Positions 25,860 through 38,621 of a stretch of 64,000 nt of DNA are shown here, in pieces (position 1 is the first letter of the stretch; each line of letters starts with the position of its first letter). Below the pieces are notes generated by a model. That model did no database searches, had not been told where the DNA came from, and saw only the letters and a list, made by a program, of their open reading frames with translations. This DNA comes from Apostichopus japonicus (taxonomy: Eukaryota > Echinodermata > Holothuroidea > Aspidochirotida > Stichopodidae), in the NCBI RefSeq assembly GCF_037975245.1, contig NC_092578.1, positions 4,992,501 through 5,056,500 on the forward strand. The letters are read 5' to 3'. Made by a program: the position numbers and the translations under genes.

Positions 25860-28600
25860 CCCAATAAAACAACATGTTTAATGACCCGTTCGTATGCCAA
25901 AGAAAAACGAATAAAGCGGATGTCCTCTGGATGAAGAAATTCCAAGCAACGTCTTAAATTAGAAACTTAAGCCACCCACAGGCAACAAACAATTTTGCGT
26001 CATCAAAAATGTTTCCATGGCAACAGCTCACGCCACTTTGCACCTTGTTGATTTGCTATTGAAACAAAAGAGCTTGAAGTGACCAAGAATACCATCATTT
26101 CACAGTTAACATTTTCATCTCTTTCGATGTTGCTCCATATTCATTATCGGCATGAATAATCATGATACAAGGACTGTCATGCACATAAATCAACTGCAGT
26201 GAATCTTTTTTTGCAGGTTATTGCGACAATGTTCTTTAAAATAGCCAATAGTTTAAACCTTATTGATTGGCTCATTTGTTCAGGTATAGGTTCAAGTCAT
26301 TTTGTTGATGGTTTGTGTAACTGCACATAAACAACCATACCTCCCAATCGTTTGTTCTTGGCATATTAATTGATTTAATTTATTCATAAATACAATACCA
26401 GTTTTCTTGCTTTCTTATTGATTCTCGCGATGCATCCTTGTATAGCTGATATAATTTTCTATAAGCTAAACTAGTTATTCCAGTCACTTGTATTCATAGT
26501 CTTCCCAACATAATCCGTTTATTTGATCTCTAACCAAAATCGGAGTATTAAATTGCAGTGTGCACTGAGTAGTTATTTTCAATATTCTATCAACATTATA
26601 TTTGCTTTCGCACACGAAAGTCATTACGTAACATTACATTTACTAAAAACAATATTAGTGTCTCTCGTTTTGTATTAAATGTAACTAAGACACAAGTGCG
26701 ATAATGTGACTACGGAACGCCATTTGTGTCACAAATTAGTTCAATTATCACATGATCTACCTCGACTTTTGTGATGGTGGTGGTGATTGGGTGGGTGGGG
26801 GGGGGGGGGTGATGTCAGCATGTTACAATTGCTGCAACATACTGATATTTTTCCTAACATAGTGACACAGTGTGAAACAGATGACGATCCGTGTGTAACT
26901 TCGTGCCGTATGCATTTTCATTCCATAATATGAAAGTGTGTAGATACTCTCCATATTTCAATAGAGGGCCTTTATAATGTAACATAATTTACCATTGGAA
27001 CCATGCATGCTGCCAGACGTGTACGGCTTAATAGATTTTGCTACTTCACAACATGAGCTGGTAAGAAAAGAATAACCCCGATTTTGGTATCATCAAAAAA
27101 GGGAAAATCAAAAACTATTCCATAACTACAATAAAATATTCACAAAGTAAAACGGGACATAACTTTATCAACATGAGAGAAAGAAAAAAAACCTTCATTT
27201 CACACACATAAATAAGAACGTATTTCGATATTTTTTTGGTTTTTCTTCTCAATTGGTTTCCTTTATTCAGAGCCATGTGACAACACCTATTATCTGCTTC
27301 AAAACTTTGTTAAAACGAAAAACGTCTGTAAAATTTATTCTCAAATCGACTAAAAATATCTAAAGTCAAAACCGCTGCATAATTGGCTCATTTTGGCTAG
27401 CCGCAGAACAGGCAACGGTGCGTCTCTCAGCCGATGGCGGTTGTCATGTTTGATTACAAAGACGCTTATAACTGGTGTGCGTGTGTGTGTGTGTGCGTTT
27501 TTTTTTCCCAGTCACGTGTTTTTTCTTCGTTCGAAAAGCGAAAGTGCATTTAACCTGATGGTGTTTTTCAAGTGTTCATGTGCAAAACTATGTTGCCGAT
27601 AGTTAATTGATTCGTACCTTTCCTAAACTCATATGCAGTGTGTCCTGAAAAGTTCAAATCAAAAGTGGAGCGCCTTGAAGCGGGAAATAACGAGACAATT
27701 TTCAGAGAAAAATATTTATAGGGTCACGGTCTTTTTTTCTATAATTGACTAATATATGACTATTTTACAAGCATGAAGATAGGTTTACTAAAAAAAATCA
27801 GCAATGTTGCTGTTAGTTTACCCGATTTCATGACTTTACCGATTCAATGATTAAAGTTGTATGGGAAAATAAGTTACAAAGAGAGAGAAATCACTGAATG
27901 TTTTGCGAATCTTGGCAGTAGAGCATAGGCGGCTCGAAATTGGTTTGACTGTGTTGAATATCTAATGTGTATTTTATCCTACATGGGGGGGAATGTTTAA
28001 GCCATTCTCCAAAATCTCCAAGGGGAGTTTCTACACTAGTGCAGAATCCCCCCCCCCCCCCCCCCAACTTGTTCGAACCAGCCACACATAGGGTTTATTT
28101 CTCACCGTTATATATACGTATCGTAATTTGAAGCTGTTCCGACACGAGAAACATTTTCCTTGAAAGTCTAGACATCGAAAGTTGTTGCAATTTGTTTTTA
28201 ATCGATATAAGTTCATCAAAGTTGACTCTAAATCTATGAAATAAGACTCTCACCCTCTACCAGCCATTATCGTCCCTGCGCGATCTGTTGGTCTAACGGG
28301 AGCACTCCATACTGTGGGTGGGGTGGGGGTGGGGGGTCAGACAACTGTTGAACCTCAACAACTTACTTTTGATCTCCCCCTTTTTTCTTGGAGAATGGGG
28401 TGCATTTTACGTTTTGCTCAAGTTTGATCTAATACTCATGACCTGCAAGAAGATTTAAAAATAAAGTTTGATGTTTTGATATTTGATTTTAAAATAAGTA
28501 TTCATGTGTTAAACGTCTTATCTTCTGCATAATGTTTTATCAACTGTGTCCTTTAATGACAATAATCAAATAATCATTAATGATTGTCTCATTTTACCCA
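25860..28600. other. Intergenic upstream of the bursicon-like gene
   Basis: AT-rich DNA with isolated poly-G and poly-C runs (26.80, 28.05, 28.32 kb). No coding sequence or clear promoter element is recognised. Confidence 0.55.
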
Positions 28601-28604
28601 TTCA

Positions 28605-28619
28605 TTTAAATCTCCACAG
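28605..28619 (+). other. Candidate 3' splice acceptor upstream of the bursicon-like ORF
   Basis: A pyrimidine-rich stretch ending in CCACAG lies 31 bases before the first ATG of the bursicon-like ORF. It could end an intron in the 5' UTR, or be chance. No donor could be assigned. Confidence 0.3.
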
Positions 28620-28650
28620 ATTCTTTAAATCGACGGCTATTGGCTAAATT

Positions 28651-29091
28651 ATGGGTTGGCTCCGTATAAAGATGTCCATTTTTGTCCACGTCATCAATTT
28701 CGCGGTGATATTGCTGTCCACTTCGCTGTTAGCGTACGCTAGATGTCAGCCTCACCTAGTCAACCACATCGTCGAATTCGAAGGTTGTAGTGTGCGGGTC
28801 CAGAGTGCCCAGTGTATCGGCAACTGTGAGGGAAGCTATGCCCACCCCTCTGAGACAGACCTCATGACTATTCATCGAAACTGTGAATGCTGCATGCCTT
28901 CGGATTTTGTCGACGTCGCCATACGATGCAGAAATCGGTCGAAACAGATCAGAAAGATCACAAAGTGTCGATGCAGGCCCTGCAGTAGCATCGCAGGTGT
29001 CCCAGAGAGGGTGGAGGTGGCCCGAGGACGTAGGGCAAGCAAGCCTACCGGAAAACGCAATAGACGGTTGCGGAAATCTCGTCGAATTTGA
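28651..29091 (+). CDS. burs: Bursicon alpha-like secreted cystine-knot hormone subunit (single exon)
   Basis: The ORF encodes 146 residues. Residues 1-30 look like a signal peptide: a basic start, then a hydrophobic run FAVILLSTSLLAYA, with cleavage likely just before R31-C32. The mature part has exactly 11 cysteines (32, 46, 55, 59, 78, 80, 81, 93, 106, 108, 111), the number typical of bursicon. The knot signatures C55-x-G-x-C59, C78-x-C-C81 and C106-R-C-R-P-C111 match bursicon alpha best; bursicon beta and glycoprotein-hormone alpha-2 differ around the CC pair and at the C-terminal Cys. N95-R-S97 is one possible N-glycosylation site. In arthropods bursicon alpha pairs with bursicon beta and acts through a leucine-rich-repeat GPCR (LGR2/rickets); its role here is unknown. 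No beta subunit is seen in the window. The tail (112-146) is unusually basic, with R125-G-R-R128 and K135-R136 as possible convertase sites. M8 is an alternative start. A 5' UTR intron is possible because an acceptor-like CAG ends at 28619. Confidence 0.88.
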   Translation: MGWLRIKMSIFVHVINFAVILLSTSLLAYARCQPHLVNHIVEFEGCSVRVQSAQCIGNCEGSYAHPSETDLMTIHRNCECCMPSDFVDVAIRCRNRSKQIRKITKCRCRPCSSIAGVPERVEVARGRRASKPTGKRNRRLRKSRRI

Positions 29092-29257
29092 AGGGGGGAG
29101 AAAAACATATTCGCGTGGACAAAACAATAATACACAAAATATACAACGAAAGGTTTACCCTGGGATAATATTACAATACAAGAAAATAGTGTATTACTTC
29201 TTGTAATTTGTCAAAGAGGAATCATTCTGTTTTTTTCGTTAATATAATTTATTCAAT

Positions 29258-29263
29258 AATAAA
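29258..29263 (+). other. Poly(A) signal AATAAA of the bursicon-like gene
   Basis: A canonical AATAAA lies 167 bases after the stop codon of the bursicon-like ORF, giving a short AT-rich 3' UTR. It supports a single-exon or last-exon transcript ending near 29280. Confidence 0.6.
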
Positions 29264-32200
29264 GTATTCAAGAACTATAAAGTTGGGATAGTTATTGATG
29301 CCACGATAGTGTTGCCGCTTTTGGATCATTTGGTTAAAAATCTGAAGTATTTAGCTTTTTTTTTGGGATTGAGTTCTCATATCTTATCATATCATTTTGT
29401 TTTATGGTTATTGGTTTGGAAGGAAAATCAAGACAGTCTTGATACGTATGATAGAATGCGTCCAATGGGACCGGCCCCATCCCCCATGTTGCACATTTGA
29501 AGAAGGTGACGCAAAATGCATCGGAATGAGCAAAAGATGGCTGTATCTCTAGCAGAAATCGTATCTCGTACAGATATCTGATATTTCATGAAGAGTTTGT
29601 AAAACAAATGTACACAGATTGCCCCATTTGTAACTTTATTGTTATGTTTGTATTCATAAAATTAAAAATATTAAAGTAAAGAAAGTAAGAAATTTTAACC
29701 CCCCTCCGCTATTTATAGGATTAATATCTTAGTACATAATGAAAGGTTTAATAGTAAAATTCTGTCATATAATGTGACTAACGCATCTTTCGGCATTTGT
29801 CAGGACATGTTGACCGAAAATTTACAGTATTTTGGCATTTTTTGTTTGTATAGAAATACTCAACTGCAGATATTTGATTTTAAAGAATTTACAGCTCGCC
29901 ACATATACCTCGGTGTCAATTGTTTATTGTCCGTGTCACAATATTGGTGTTGAATATATATATATATATATATACATAGATTAATTTGGAAATCGTTGAA
30001 AACAATTTCATCGTTACATTACTAGCAGTATTATAATGTGCTCGAAATTTTGATATTTATATATGTTAAATATGGTATTTATTTGGAGTTCTGAATGATC
30101 TTGGTTTTGTTAAGGTTATATATCTGACACTGACAAAATTCAAATAAACCGAGAACCACATTGAGCTATGATTGGATAAGGAAAATCTCAAGAGTACTAT
30201 GCGCATGCGTAAGGAACGTGATCGGTGACGTAATCATTTATGGAACCGCGTTGTCCAAAGAACAATGATCAGACGATCGATACAAGTGACAAAGTGTAGG
30301 AAGGCAAATTACCAATCGAAATGACCAAGTTGTTGTATAATTATTGTAAAGTGGTTATTTTTGGGTGATTGTTCATAATACGCTTAACACTGAACTATAT
30401 ATAATTTATTCATGTGTTTTTTGGCTAACATGTTATGTTCTAAGAAACCTTTGATCAAAACTTCTGAACAGAAAGGGAAATTTTTGCTCGACATGCATTT
30501 GTAACAAAATTATGATATTGATTATTCATATATTATTATTTTTTTCAAGCAGGACATTTGAAAGGTGAGAGAACCAAGTTAGCCCCAGATCACCCAGTGT
30601 GTTATCTTAATTTAAAAAGAAAATAACTAAAAATGATAATTGGTCACTATTGGGTTTATTACTAGCTAGTCGTTTCATAATTTAGTATGCGCATGCCCGT
30701 GAGTAGGGGTAACAATAACGCACCACGCCTACATAGTTGATCATTTTGAAAGTCTTTTTAGGGCCTTGATGAAATGCTGGACGGGTATGGCATCGAGTAG
30801 ACCTACGTGTCAAATTTACCAATTTCTGGGGTAATACAATATATAGGATTCTCTCTATCATCGTCATACGTGCCTGTGTTTGCATCACGTGACCTCAGTG
30901 ACCAGGGACTATGTCACGCGCAGGTACACTAAGCATCATGAACCTATTTGATAAATGTTACATGTAGACGCAATGTAGACGTCCTTCGGTCACAGTATTG
31001 GCCGCATACTGAAAGTTGAATGGGGTATGAATACATATTACTGAAATGGCGCCACGGAAGGGCATTAATTGATGAAACTCGGGAATTACTTTAAGACACT
31101 CGCGTACTTTCTCAAAGGAATCACACATTGGAAATAATGAAAATATCCACTTTTCATAATAGCTTAACGATCAATGTATACTAATGCTCCCATTATTGGA
31201 AATGTGGAATTGAAATGACATTTCGAGATTTCTTCCATTATGTGTTTTTAAAGGGTTTTGCTGTTAATATTTAAGTCAAACGTATAATATCATCTAATTA
31301 CCTTTTCTCTCTATTTACGTCTTATTTAAAATAAAATAAACAAAACGTTCAGTTTTGTGTTTCCCAAAGTCCTTTTCACATCGGCTTTGTAATGATTCTT
31401 CTCCATAAGTGATCAGATATTTGCGAGGCACATACCTCACCCAATAAATGAGAGCTCTTGGCGTGCTGGTTTCCAAATTCCTTTCACTATTCAAAGTTTT
31501 AAAAAAACAAAATGAAGAGAATAGCTAAGCTACAGTTCAATTTGGATGTTTAACCTTAGGCTAGCTATTTTCATATCATGACATGGTGTTAGGCAAGTCC
31601 CCCTTCTAATCTCTAAAACTATATGAAATTCATGTTACAAGCCATTGCGTACAAAAAATAACAAGCATGCATTTAATGTAAACTATATACAGCTTCCTAA
31701 AGGGCATGGCAGGATCGATTAAGCGTTAATCCTCTTAGCATAAAAGCGTTGCCTTTGCAGAAACATTTTCGTTGATATGTGAAAGTTTTAACATATTTCT
31801 TGAAGCTTTCAGTTCCAGAATCTAGGCATGAAGTTCAGCGTTCAAGGTCGCACATTGCCGATATTATTCATCCAGTGGTTGATCTAATTTTCCACATGGT
31901 CGACCTTATTTAATAGTTGGTTTAAGTCCCGAAAGCGCCGTGAACACACACACATACACAAAAATGTAGTACCTGGGAACATTTGATTACGAATAAAGTT
32001 TTTGTTACTCAGATAGTTCTCAAGGGCAATGTGGCATAAAAGTAACAAAACAATAGTGACATAAAAAGGTTTGCATTTTGACGAGAGAGCTGATGCTACA
32101 ATGTATTTGCTTCTTTTTGGTAAAAGAAGGAAAAAAAATTAAAGTAAAGAAAAAGTGACAAGGCCATCGATTTTTTTTTTGGCCAAATGCGAAGTTAGCA

Positions 32201-32968
32201 GTTTCGTTTATATAGTATTGAAATATCCATGTGGCATCATAAGAAATGGCGATGGTGGTAGTGGTTTAACAGTCAAACACACTTTCAATAACGTTAATAA
32301 CACATGAGCATAGCTCATAATGTTTGGCAAAATTGTGATCGACTTTCTCAAGGAATGCATCTACAATTAGAAAATGCTTTTCAAGCCACTGAAGCAGAAA
32401 GCTTAATGTATCAAAACAAACATAAGCTGTATATGTACTATTATAGGAAAATATCTTATTCATGCATGCGTGTATCTCATGTTTTAGTGCAACATTAACT
32501 TGTTAGTCCAATCATTGGTAGTGTTTTCGTATCCATCTTTACTCTTATAGAACAAAAAAATTGCAAGCTTTAAAGATGAGAATTAAAATGTGAGATGGAA
32601 ATTGAACACACACGCAATATATCAAGAATACGGAAAAAAAAAAAAAAAGGCATTTACATTTTTGTTACGTGATAATGCGTTCTGTATAATTCCAATTAGG
32701 TACAGATTTTTCAAAGTAAGCAGAAACAAGGATGACTTTATCTTTCAAAGTGAATGTATATATCTCTAGCTAAAAGTCAAACGGAACAGGTTTTAACTCG
32801 CATATATAGGAGTGGAACTCATCCATATGACGTCATAGCTTTCAAGAGGTACGGCAGGGCAAGAAAAATACAGCATGAAAGCATATCCAGTGTTGTTGAA
32901 ATTGTTACACGGCCCCAAACCAAATCGTCACTGCATGCGATAATTTCTGAGGGACCGTGGCCCCCGAA

Positions 32969-33178
32969 CAGGGGCAGATCCAGGATCGAAAATTGAGGAT
33001 TGTGCCCCTGCCTTTATTGGAGGAGGGACGGGGGGGGGGGGGTGGGATATGAGTCTTACTAGGTTATAAAATAGGCGTATCATCCGGTGTAAGTTCAAGG
33101 TTGTGCTAATAACAACTTCTATTACTCCCCCCCCCCCCCTCCCCCTCCAACTCCTTATCCGTGCATGCGGATTCCTGG
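32969..33178. mobile_element. Decayed hAT-like MITE relic (CAGGGGCAGATCC end)
   Basis: It begins CAGGGGCAGATCCAGGATC and contains poly-G and poly-C runs and the AAGGTTGTGCTAATAAC block shared with the 1.24-kb relic. The right end (GCGGATTCCTGG) is imperfect and no duplication was found. Confidence 0.45.
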
Positions 33179-33452
33179 ACGCGGTTGGTTAATGATATGC
33201 CGGTACAATAATTCTTTTTTAGTATATGAGTATAATACATGATTTGAAAAATAAAATGCTCGATTAGGCCAATGCATGTGATATGATGAATCCATCACCA
33301 CAACGTCTCATTGCATTGGTCTCAACCTCGATATTTTGTCGGAATTGTTCTATATTCAACTAAAGTATTTGTTTGTGTATTCACTGGGGTCAATCAGGAG
33401 GCCCGTGGAAATATGAGGTAATTAATAATAACATGTTCCATAATTCATTTTT

Positions 33453-33523
33453 ATAATATATATATAGCCTATATATATAGCCTATATATATATATAGCTT
33501 ATATATAGCCTATATATATAGCC

Positions 33524-33563
<40 letters not shown>

Positions 33564-33575
33564 CATACATACATG
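33453..33575. repeat. TATATAGCC / (TA)n tract
   Basis: Several TATATAGCC units followed by (TA)n and CATACATACATA. Confidence 0.9.
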
Positions 33576-34746
33576 TATGTATATATAGATATAAATATGT
33601 AGTCCGCAGCAATATATAGTTCATTATTGATTATGACGTACCTGGATATTCACGCAGCCTTGGACTTAATCATGCATATGCATAAATGATTTTTCGAACA
33701 TTGAGAAAAGTGGGATTACGTGCCAAAAGTCATGTCCATGCCTCTACACACAGACGTACACAGATGATTCATCTTTTTCATGGTGTTATTCTTTTGGCTT
33801 CAATGAAAATCGTAATTATTGCTACCGTCTTAATCTATACTTCGTTGAACGTTTGAGCAAACAATACCAAAATACATAAAAAAATATTGAAGAAAAGGGA
33901 ACACAACTATTATGTATACCAAAGGTATGGATTCCTTGTGACTTCATTGAACTTTTTTTTTTGTTACATTTTGACGGTAACCTAATATTTATCCTTAGGC
34001 GTTTTTTTTTTTTTTTTTACGCAGGTGGTAATTGTTTTAAACCACTGTTTATTTTAATGTATAACTATTTGTGGTTACATTTTCAGGGAGGAAAAGAGGT
34101 GTGTTGGCCAGAATGTCACCCACTTCCCCGAAAATACGCGCAACATATTTATCTTAGCCAATGAGTTGCTTTATAATGTAGATGGCGTCAAGGGAGGAGA
34201 GCGAACAGCTAAGGGTGGGGGAGGGGGAGGGTGAGGATCAAGGGGTGTGAGGGGTGTACTTAAACACCCATTCACACAAACATTCAACATAAGTTATTAG
34301 CATAACCTTGCGTTTAGACCTTATTACTGACCGATAAATTTTTATAGTCTACATTGTGCCTCAGAATGTACCTGTTTTGGCGTTTATCTTTTATATTTCT
34401 GGGCAGGACACTAGACCCCATGATCCCTAATAATTGCTACAAAACCATACATCTGAACAGACGCAAACAGTTTTGCTATAAAAGACTCATTCTTTTGGGC
34501 GTTGACTTTCAACAATTTATGTTAGTAAAAAATACCCCATCGTTCACGATAAAGAGAAAGCCATTCAAAATTCATATTCTGTTATATATACTTTAACTCA
34601 CCAATAGTTTAATAAACACGCCCCAAAGAATGAAATTCGACACAATACGAAAATAGTATCGGCAATATAAATTGAGATATTATATAATAATTTGTGGGAT
34701 GGGAAATGATAGTAATATATTGTTTTATTATAATAAACGGTATGCA

Positions 34747-34990
34747 GGGGGCGAATCCAGGATTTTGCAAGAAGGGGATATTGCCCTTGGTTGGTTGGTT
34801 AAAGTATCCTCCTATATTGGGGTGTGGGGGGGGGGGAAGCGTCATCCCGTAGAGAAAATTAAAACTTCAACTTTAAGACGTCAACTGAGGGATGTTTCTG
34901 ATGTCTAAACGTAATTTTTTTGCTAATACTACTTTTTTTTTAAATATATTTCGTTTGAGGTTTTAAAGGGGGTGTGTTCGACCCCTCACA
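34747..34990. mobile_element. Decayed transposon relic (CAGGGGGCGAATCC end)
   Basis: It begins CAGGGGGCGAATCCAGG, a recognisable variant of the CAGGGGCGGATCCAGG terminus, and includes a GGTGTGGGGG run. The right end is uncertain. Confidence 0.35.
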
Positions 34991-35801
34991 CAACTCACTC
35001 CCTGTATATGCGCCTGATATCTGGAATTTGATATTACAAAATTTGATGAGAGAGAACGTAACGCCAAAGAGAACGTAGAAATTACGACCAGTTTTTTATA
35101 ATAATAAAAATAATAATTAAACGAATGTTTGTTGTCCCTATATAGGCCTATATGCAAAACGCACGCTGCACGCGTACGGTACCTCTCCTCTGGCTGTTCC
35201 GGTATGTACGCTGTCGCACGGTAGGTTACGTGTTGCATATAGGCTATTTACGGAGGGTGGAAGAAATACTATAAAGAACAGCGACAAGTTCTGAAGACTG
35301 GAAGGCGCTTGTCTTTAGGCATGCATCATTAAGATTCCATTTCTTGAATATAGCATTACTTTAACAGTTACAGGATGTCATATCTTTTTAAATTGCAATG
35401 CTGACGAATTTCTCCTACAAACGGTGGAATATCCTATCCAAGTTGGATTGGAGGTAAAGCGTGGGAGGGGAAAGAGAGGGGTGGGGGGGGGAGTCCGAGA
35501 AGAAAGAAGAAGAAGAGAATACTTGTTTGGTACATTTAAAGGCCTAAACTTTTATCACTTCTTGAACTGCAGTATTGGCAAATAGGGGGCAGTCTACCGA
35601 ATATCATGTTAACAACATGAAAGCATAGACACACCTATATTTCACCCCTGTACCACTAACATATGCCGCCAGCTCACTGACAAAAATCCCTCAGCTCACC
35701 ACCCCCCCCCCCCCCCGATCCGCTCTTCACATATGCGTACCACACGTGAAGCAATATGAAATACAACAGTCAAAACCTTCTGCAAACGAAAAAATATATT
35801 A

Positions 35802-35811
35802 CCTTATATAT

Positions 35812-35842
<31 letters not shown>
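35802..35842. repeat. (TA)n microsatellite
   Basis: About 40 bases of TA, followed by a short TAGTT repeat. Confidence 0.9.
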
Positions 35843-36258
35843 GTTTAGTTTAGTTTAAGGGTATTACGAAATATTCACTTTCACGGAAGATGTTCAAAAC
35901 AACTGATTAACACTCGGAAAAAGTCTGTTTTCATGGAATGAAGTTATATCTACGAATCCGCGTGTCTTTTCCGGAAACCAGACCAAAGATGACAAGGCTG
36001 TCGGAGAAATTGATGAGAATTCAGATGAAGTTGTCTTAAAACACACATTGGGGTGTTCTCTGTAACGCCAATATTTCTTGAAATCAATACAAACATAATA
36101 ATAACGGGAAATATATGCGTGAAGGTAAGGTCCAGACGCTTTCTGCTTAGGATAAAGTTGCTAAAACCGACGGAAACCATTTAGATACTAACATGCTTTC
36201 AGCATCAGCAATGGAAAAGTACTGTATGTATTTATACACACACACACATTTTTGTCAA

Positions 36259-36268
36259 TGTGTATATA

Positions 36269-36307
<39 letters not shown>

Positions 36308-36431
36308 ATATATATATATATATAAATATATATATATATAGATATACATATATATATTCAATTATATATATATATATATATAAATATATATATATATAGA
36401 TATACATATATATATATATATCAATTATATT

Positions 36432-36464
<33 letters not shown>

Positions 36465-36494
36465 GTAAATGATATATATATATATATATATATC

Positions 36495-36528
<34 letters not shown>

Positions 36529-36540
36529 CATATATATATA

Positions 36541-36582
<42 letters not shown>

Positions 36583-36612
36583 CTATATATATATAGGCTA
36601 TATATATATATA
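36259..36612. repeat. Large TA-rich block with internal duplication
   Basis: About 350 bases of TA with TATAAATA, TATAGATA and TATAGGCTATA interruptions. An about 75-base segment ending AGATATACATATATAT followed by TCAATTATA appears twice (near 36300 and 36370). Confidence 0.9.
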
Positions 36613-36759
36613 CATTGAAAATAAAAATGTATTTAAGAAGAAAAAAACCTTTTTAGAAGTCACACAAGCAATAATTTCTTAAAAATGAAAAACATGATAT
36701 GAAATGCTAAATTAGTAAGAAGACATCGAGATACGGTCACCGGCGAATGAGCTATACGA

Positions 36760-37476
36760 CAATGATATTATACAGTGCATGATAATGTGATGATGTTTGT
36801 TTTAAGATGCGATGGATGGTGTTGTTACAACTTGCATTGATACTGTTATAACAAGTGATGATGATTCTATGACATAAGGTGGCGATGTCATAACTTAGGT
36901 AGGTGATATTATAACATACGGTCATGATAATGATGATATAATATACGATAAAGATCTTATAGCATAATAAGATGATGGTATAACATACAATGATGATGCT
37001 ATAAGATTTGGTGATGATGCTATGACATACGAAGATGATGCTATAACATACTATGATGATGCTATTATATACGATGATGGTGATGTCATAACATACGAAG
37101 ATGATGCTGTAGTACACGATGATGATGTTCTAACATATCATGATGATGTTATAACATACTGATGTTATAACATATTGATGTTATCATAGCATATCATTTA
37201 TGATGTTATAACTTACGTTGATGATGCTATGACATACGATGATGATGGTCTAACATTGCATGATGATGCTATAATATACGTTGATGATGCTATAACATAC
37301 GACGATGATGCTATAATATACGATGATGATGCTATAACATACGATGACGGATGCTATAATACACGATGATGATGCTATAACAAACGACGATGATGCTATA
37401 ATATACGATAATGATGTCTTGAAATATGATGATGCTATAATATACGATGATGATGCTATAACATACGATAATGATG

Positions 37477-37478
<2 letters not shown>
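36760..37478. repeat. 21-bp minisatellite (GATGATGATGCTATAACATAC)
   Basis: About 34 degenerate units over 720 bases. The period is a multiple of 3, so both strands stay open for long stretches (121 and 89 codons), but the composition is pure repeat. It runs directly into a (TA)n tract at 37486. Confidence 0.88.
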
Positions 37479-37513
<35 letters not shown>

Positions 37514-38621
37514 GTATTTATGTAATCTTGTGTATATGTTCTATTATACAAAACCAGGCAAGCTTTTTTTCCATTATGTCGACGGAAGAAAAAAAAAACG
37601 TTTTCTTTATTAGAGACTTCACCTAGCAATCGATCCAGTTTTAGTTTGGGAGTACACCAACAATTTAGAACCAGGGAAGAAGTAAATTGGATGATACATG
37701 CAAAGGAACAATTCATTCTGTATGGAAAAATCAATTTTCTTCTATGAAAATAAAAACCAATTTATCTTCCATCCAAGGCTTTCTAACGATCGTATTTTTG
37801 GTATTTCTTCTTTCTTTCCATTTTTTCCTGTTTTTCTTCTAAAGATATATTGGAATAAGACGTATCCCGTGGGTTTCGATACATGTTAGTGCGAATTGAA
37901 GCTATACTATGGATGGGGAAGCTATACTCTCACTTTTTTGGACCCTGGACGTGCAAAAAAAAATAGAGAGCAAAGTACACATATTTGGCTTGCGCGTTTG
38001 TATTTACTGCATGATCGCGTGGAACTTATACATTCTGCTATGTCACTTAGCCAAACGAATAGGCCAGACATTTACCTGTCGAAGAGGTTCGTATATATGG
38101 GTAACAGCTGTTTATGTATAGTAATTCCCCCAGTTAAGTAAGGAACAAACGATATAGTAGCAAAAACCAAAAAAAAACAAACAGAAAATATTATCGGTAA
38201 TTTGTAGTAAGAATGGAATGTATGGAACGCGAAAATGGACAAGATATATGATGATGTGAAAATGTGGCTGTTGTGGTTGCAACTATATATGTGTGGTGAC
38301 GATAGAAAGCTCTAATTGGTCCAAGGGGAGGGTTGTAAGAGAACCATTGGTCCAGATAACTATTATATGAAATTATATGAAATAAAAACAGCCCATCCCG
38401 TTATATTAAGTTTGAGAGTTTAGGTATATCATACTACTCAAATCTTAAAGATAACACTCTCTATAAATGAACTGATTGTGAAGCACCTTCGATAAAAGTT
38501 TGGAATAAAATTGTCACACAGTAGAATACCAACAGGCGGAAGTGAGTACCTATATCCATTCCCCCTTCTGTTCGTACAAAAATCCTATACGGGTTTCAAT
38601 ATTTTTGTTTTATTTTTGTTA

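Larger units (their letters stand above)
29300..38600. other. Intergenic between the bursicon-like gene and the transposon nest
   Basis: It holds two decayed transposon relics, several TA blocks and the 21-bp minisatellite, listed separately. The remaining sequence has no recognisable exon, RNA or promoter. Confidence 0.55.

Noticed and set aside
28756-29206. ORFs of 87-123 codons overlapping the bursicon-like gene
   Set aside because: Shadow frames; only the 146-codon frame has a signal peptide and the cysteine pattern.
36752-37117. 121-codon minus-strand ORF
   Set aside because: Lies wholly in the 21-bp minisatellite, whose period keeps the frame open.
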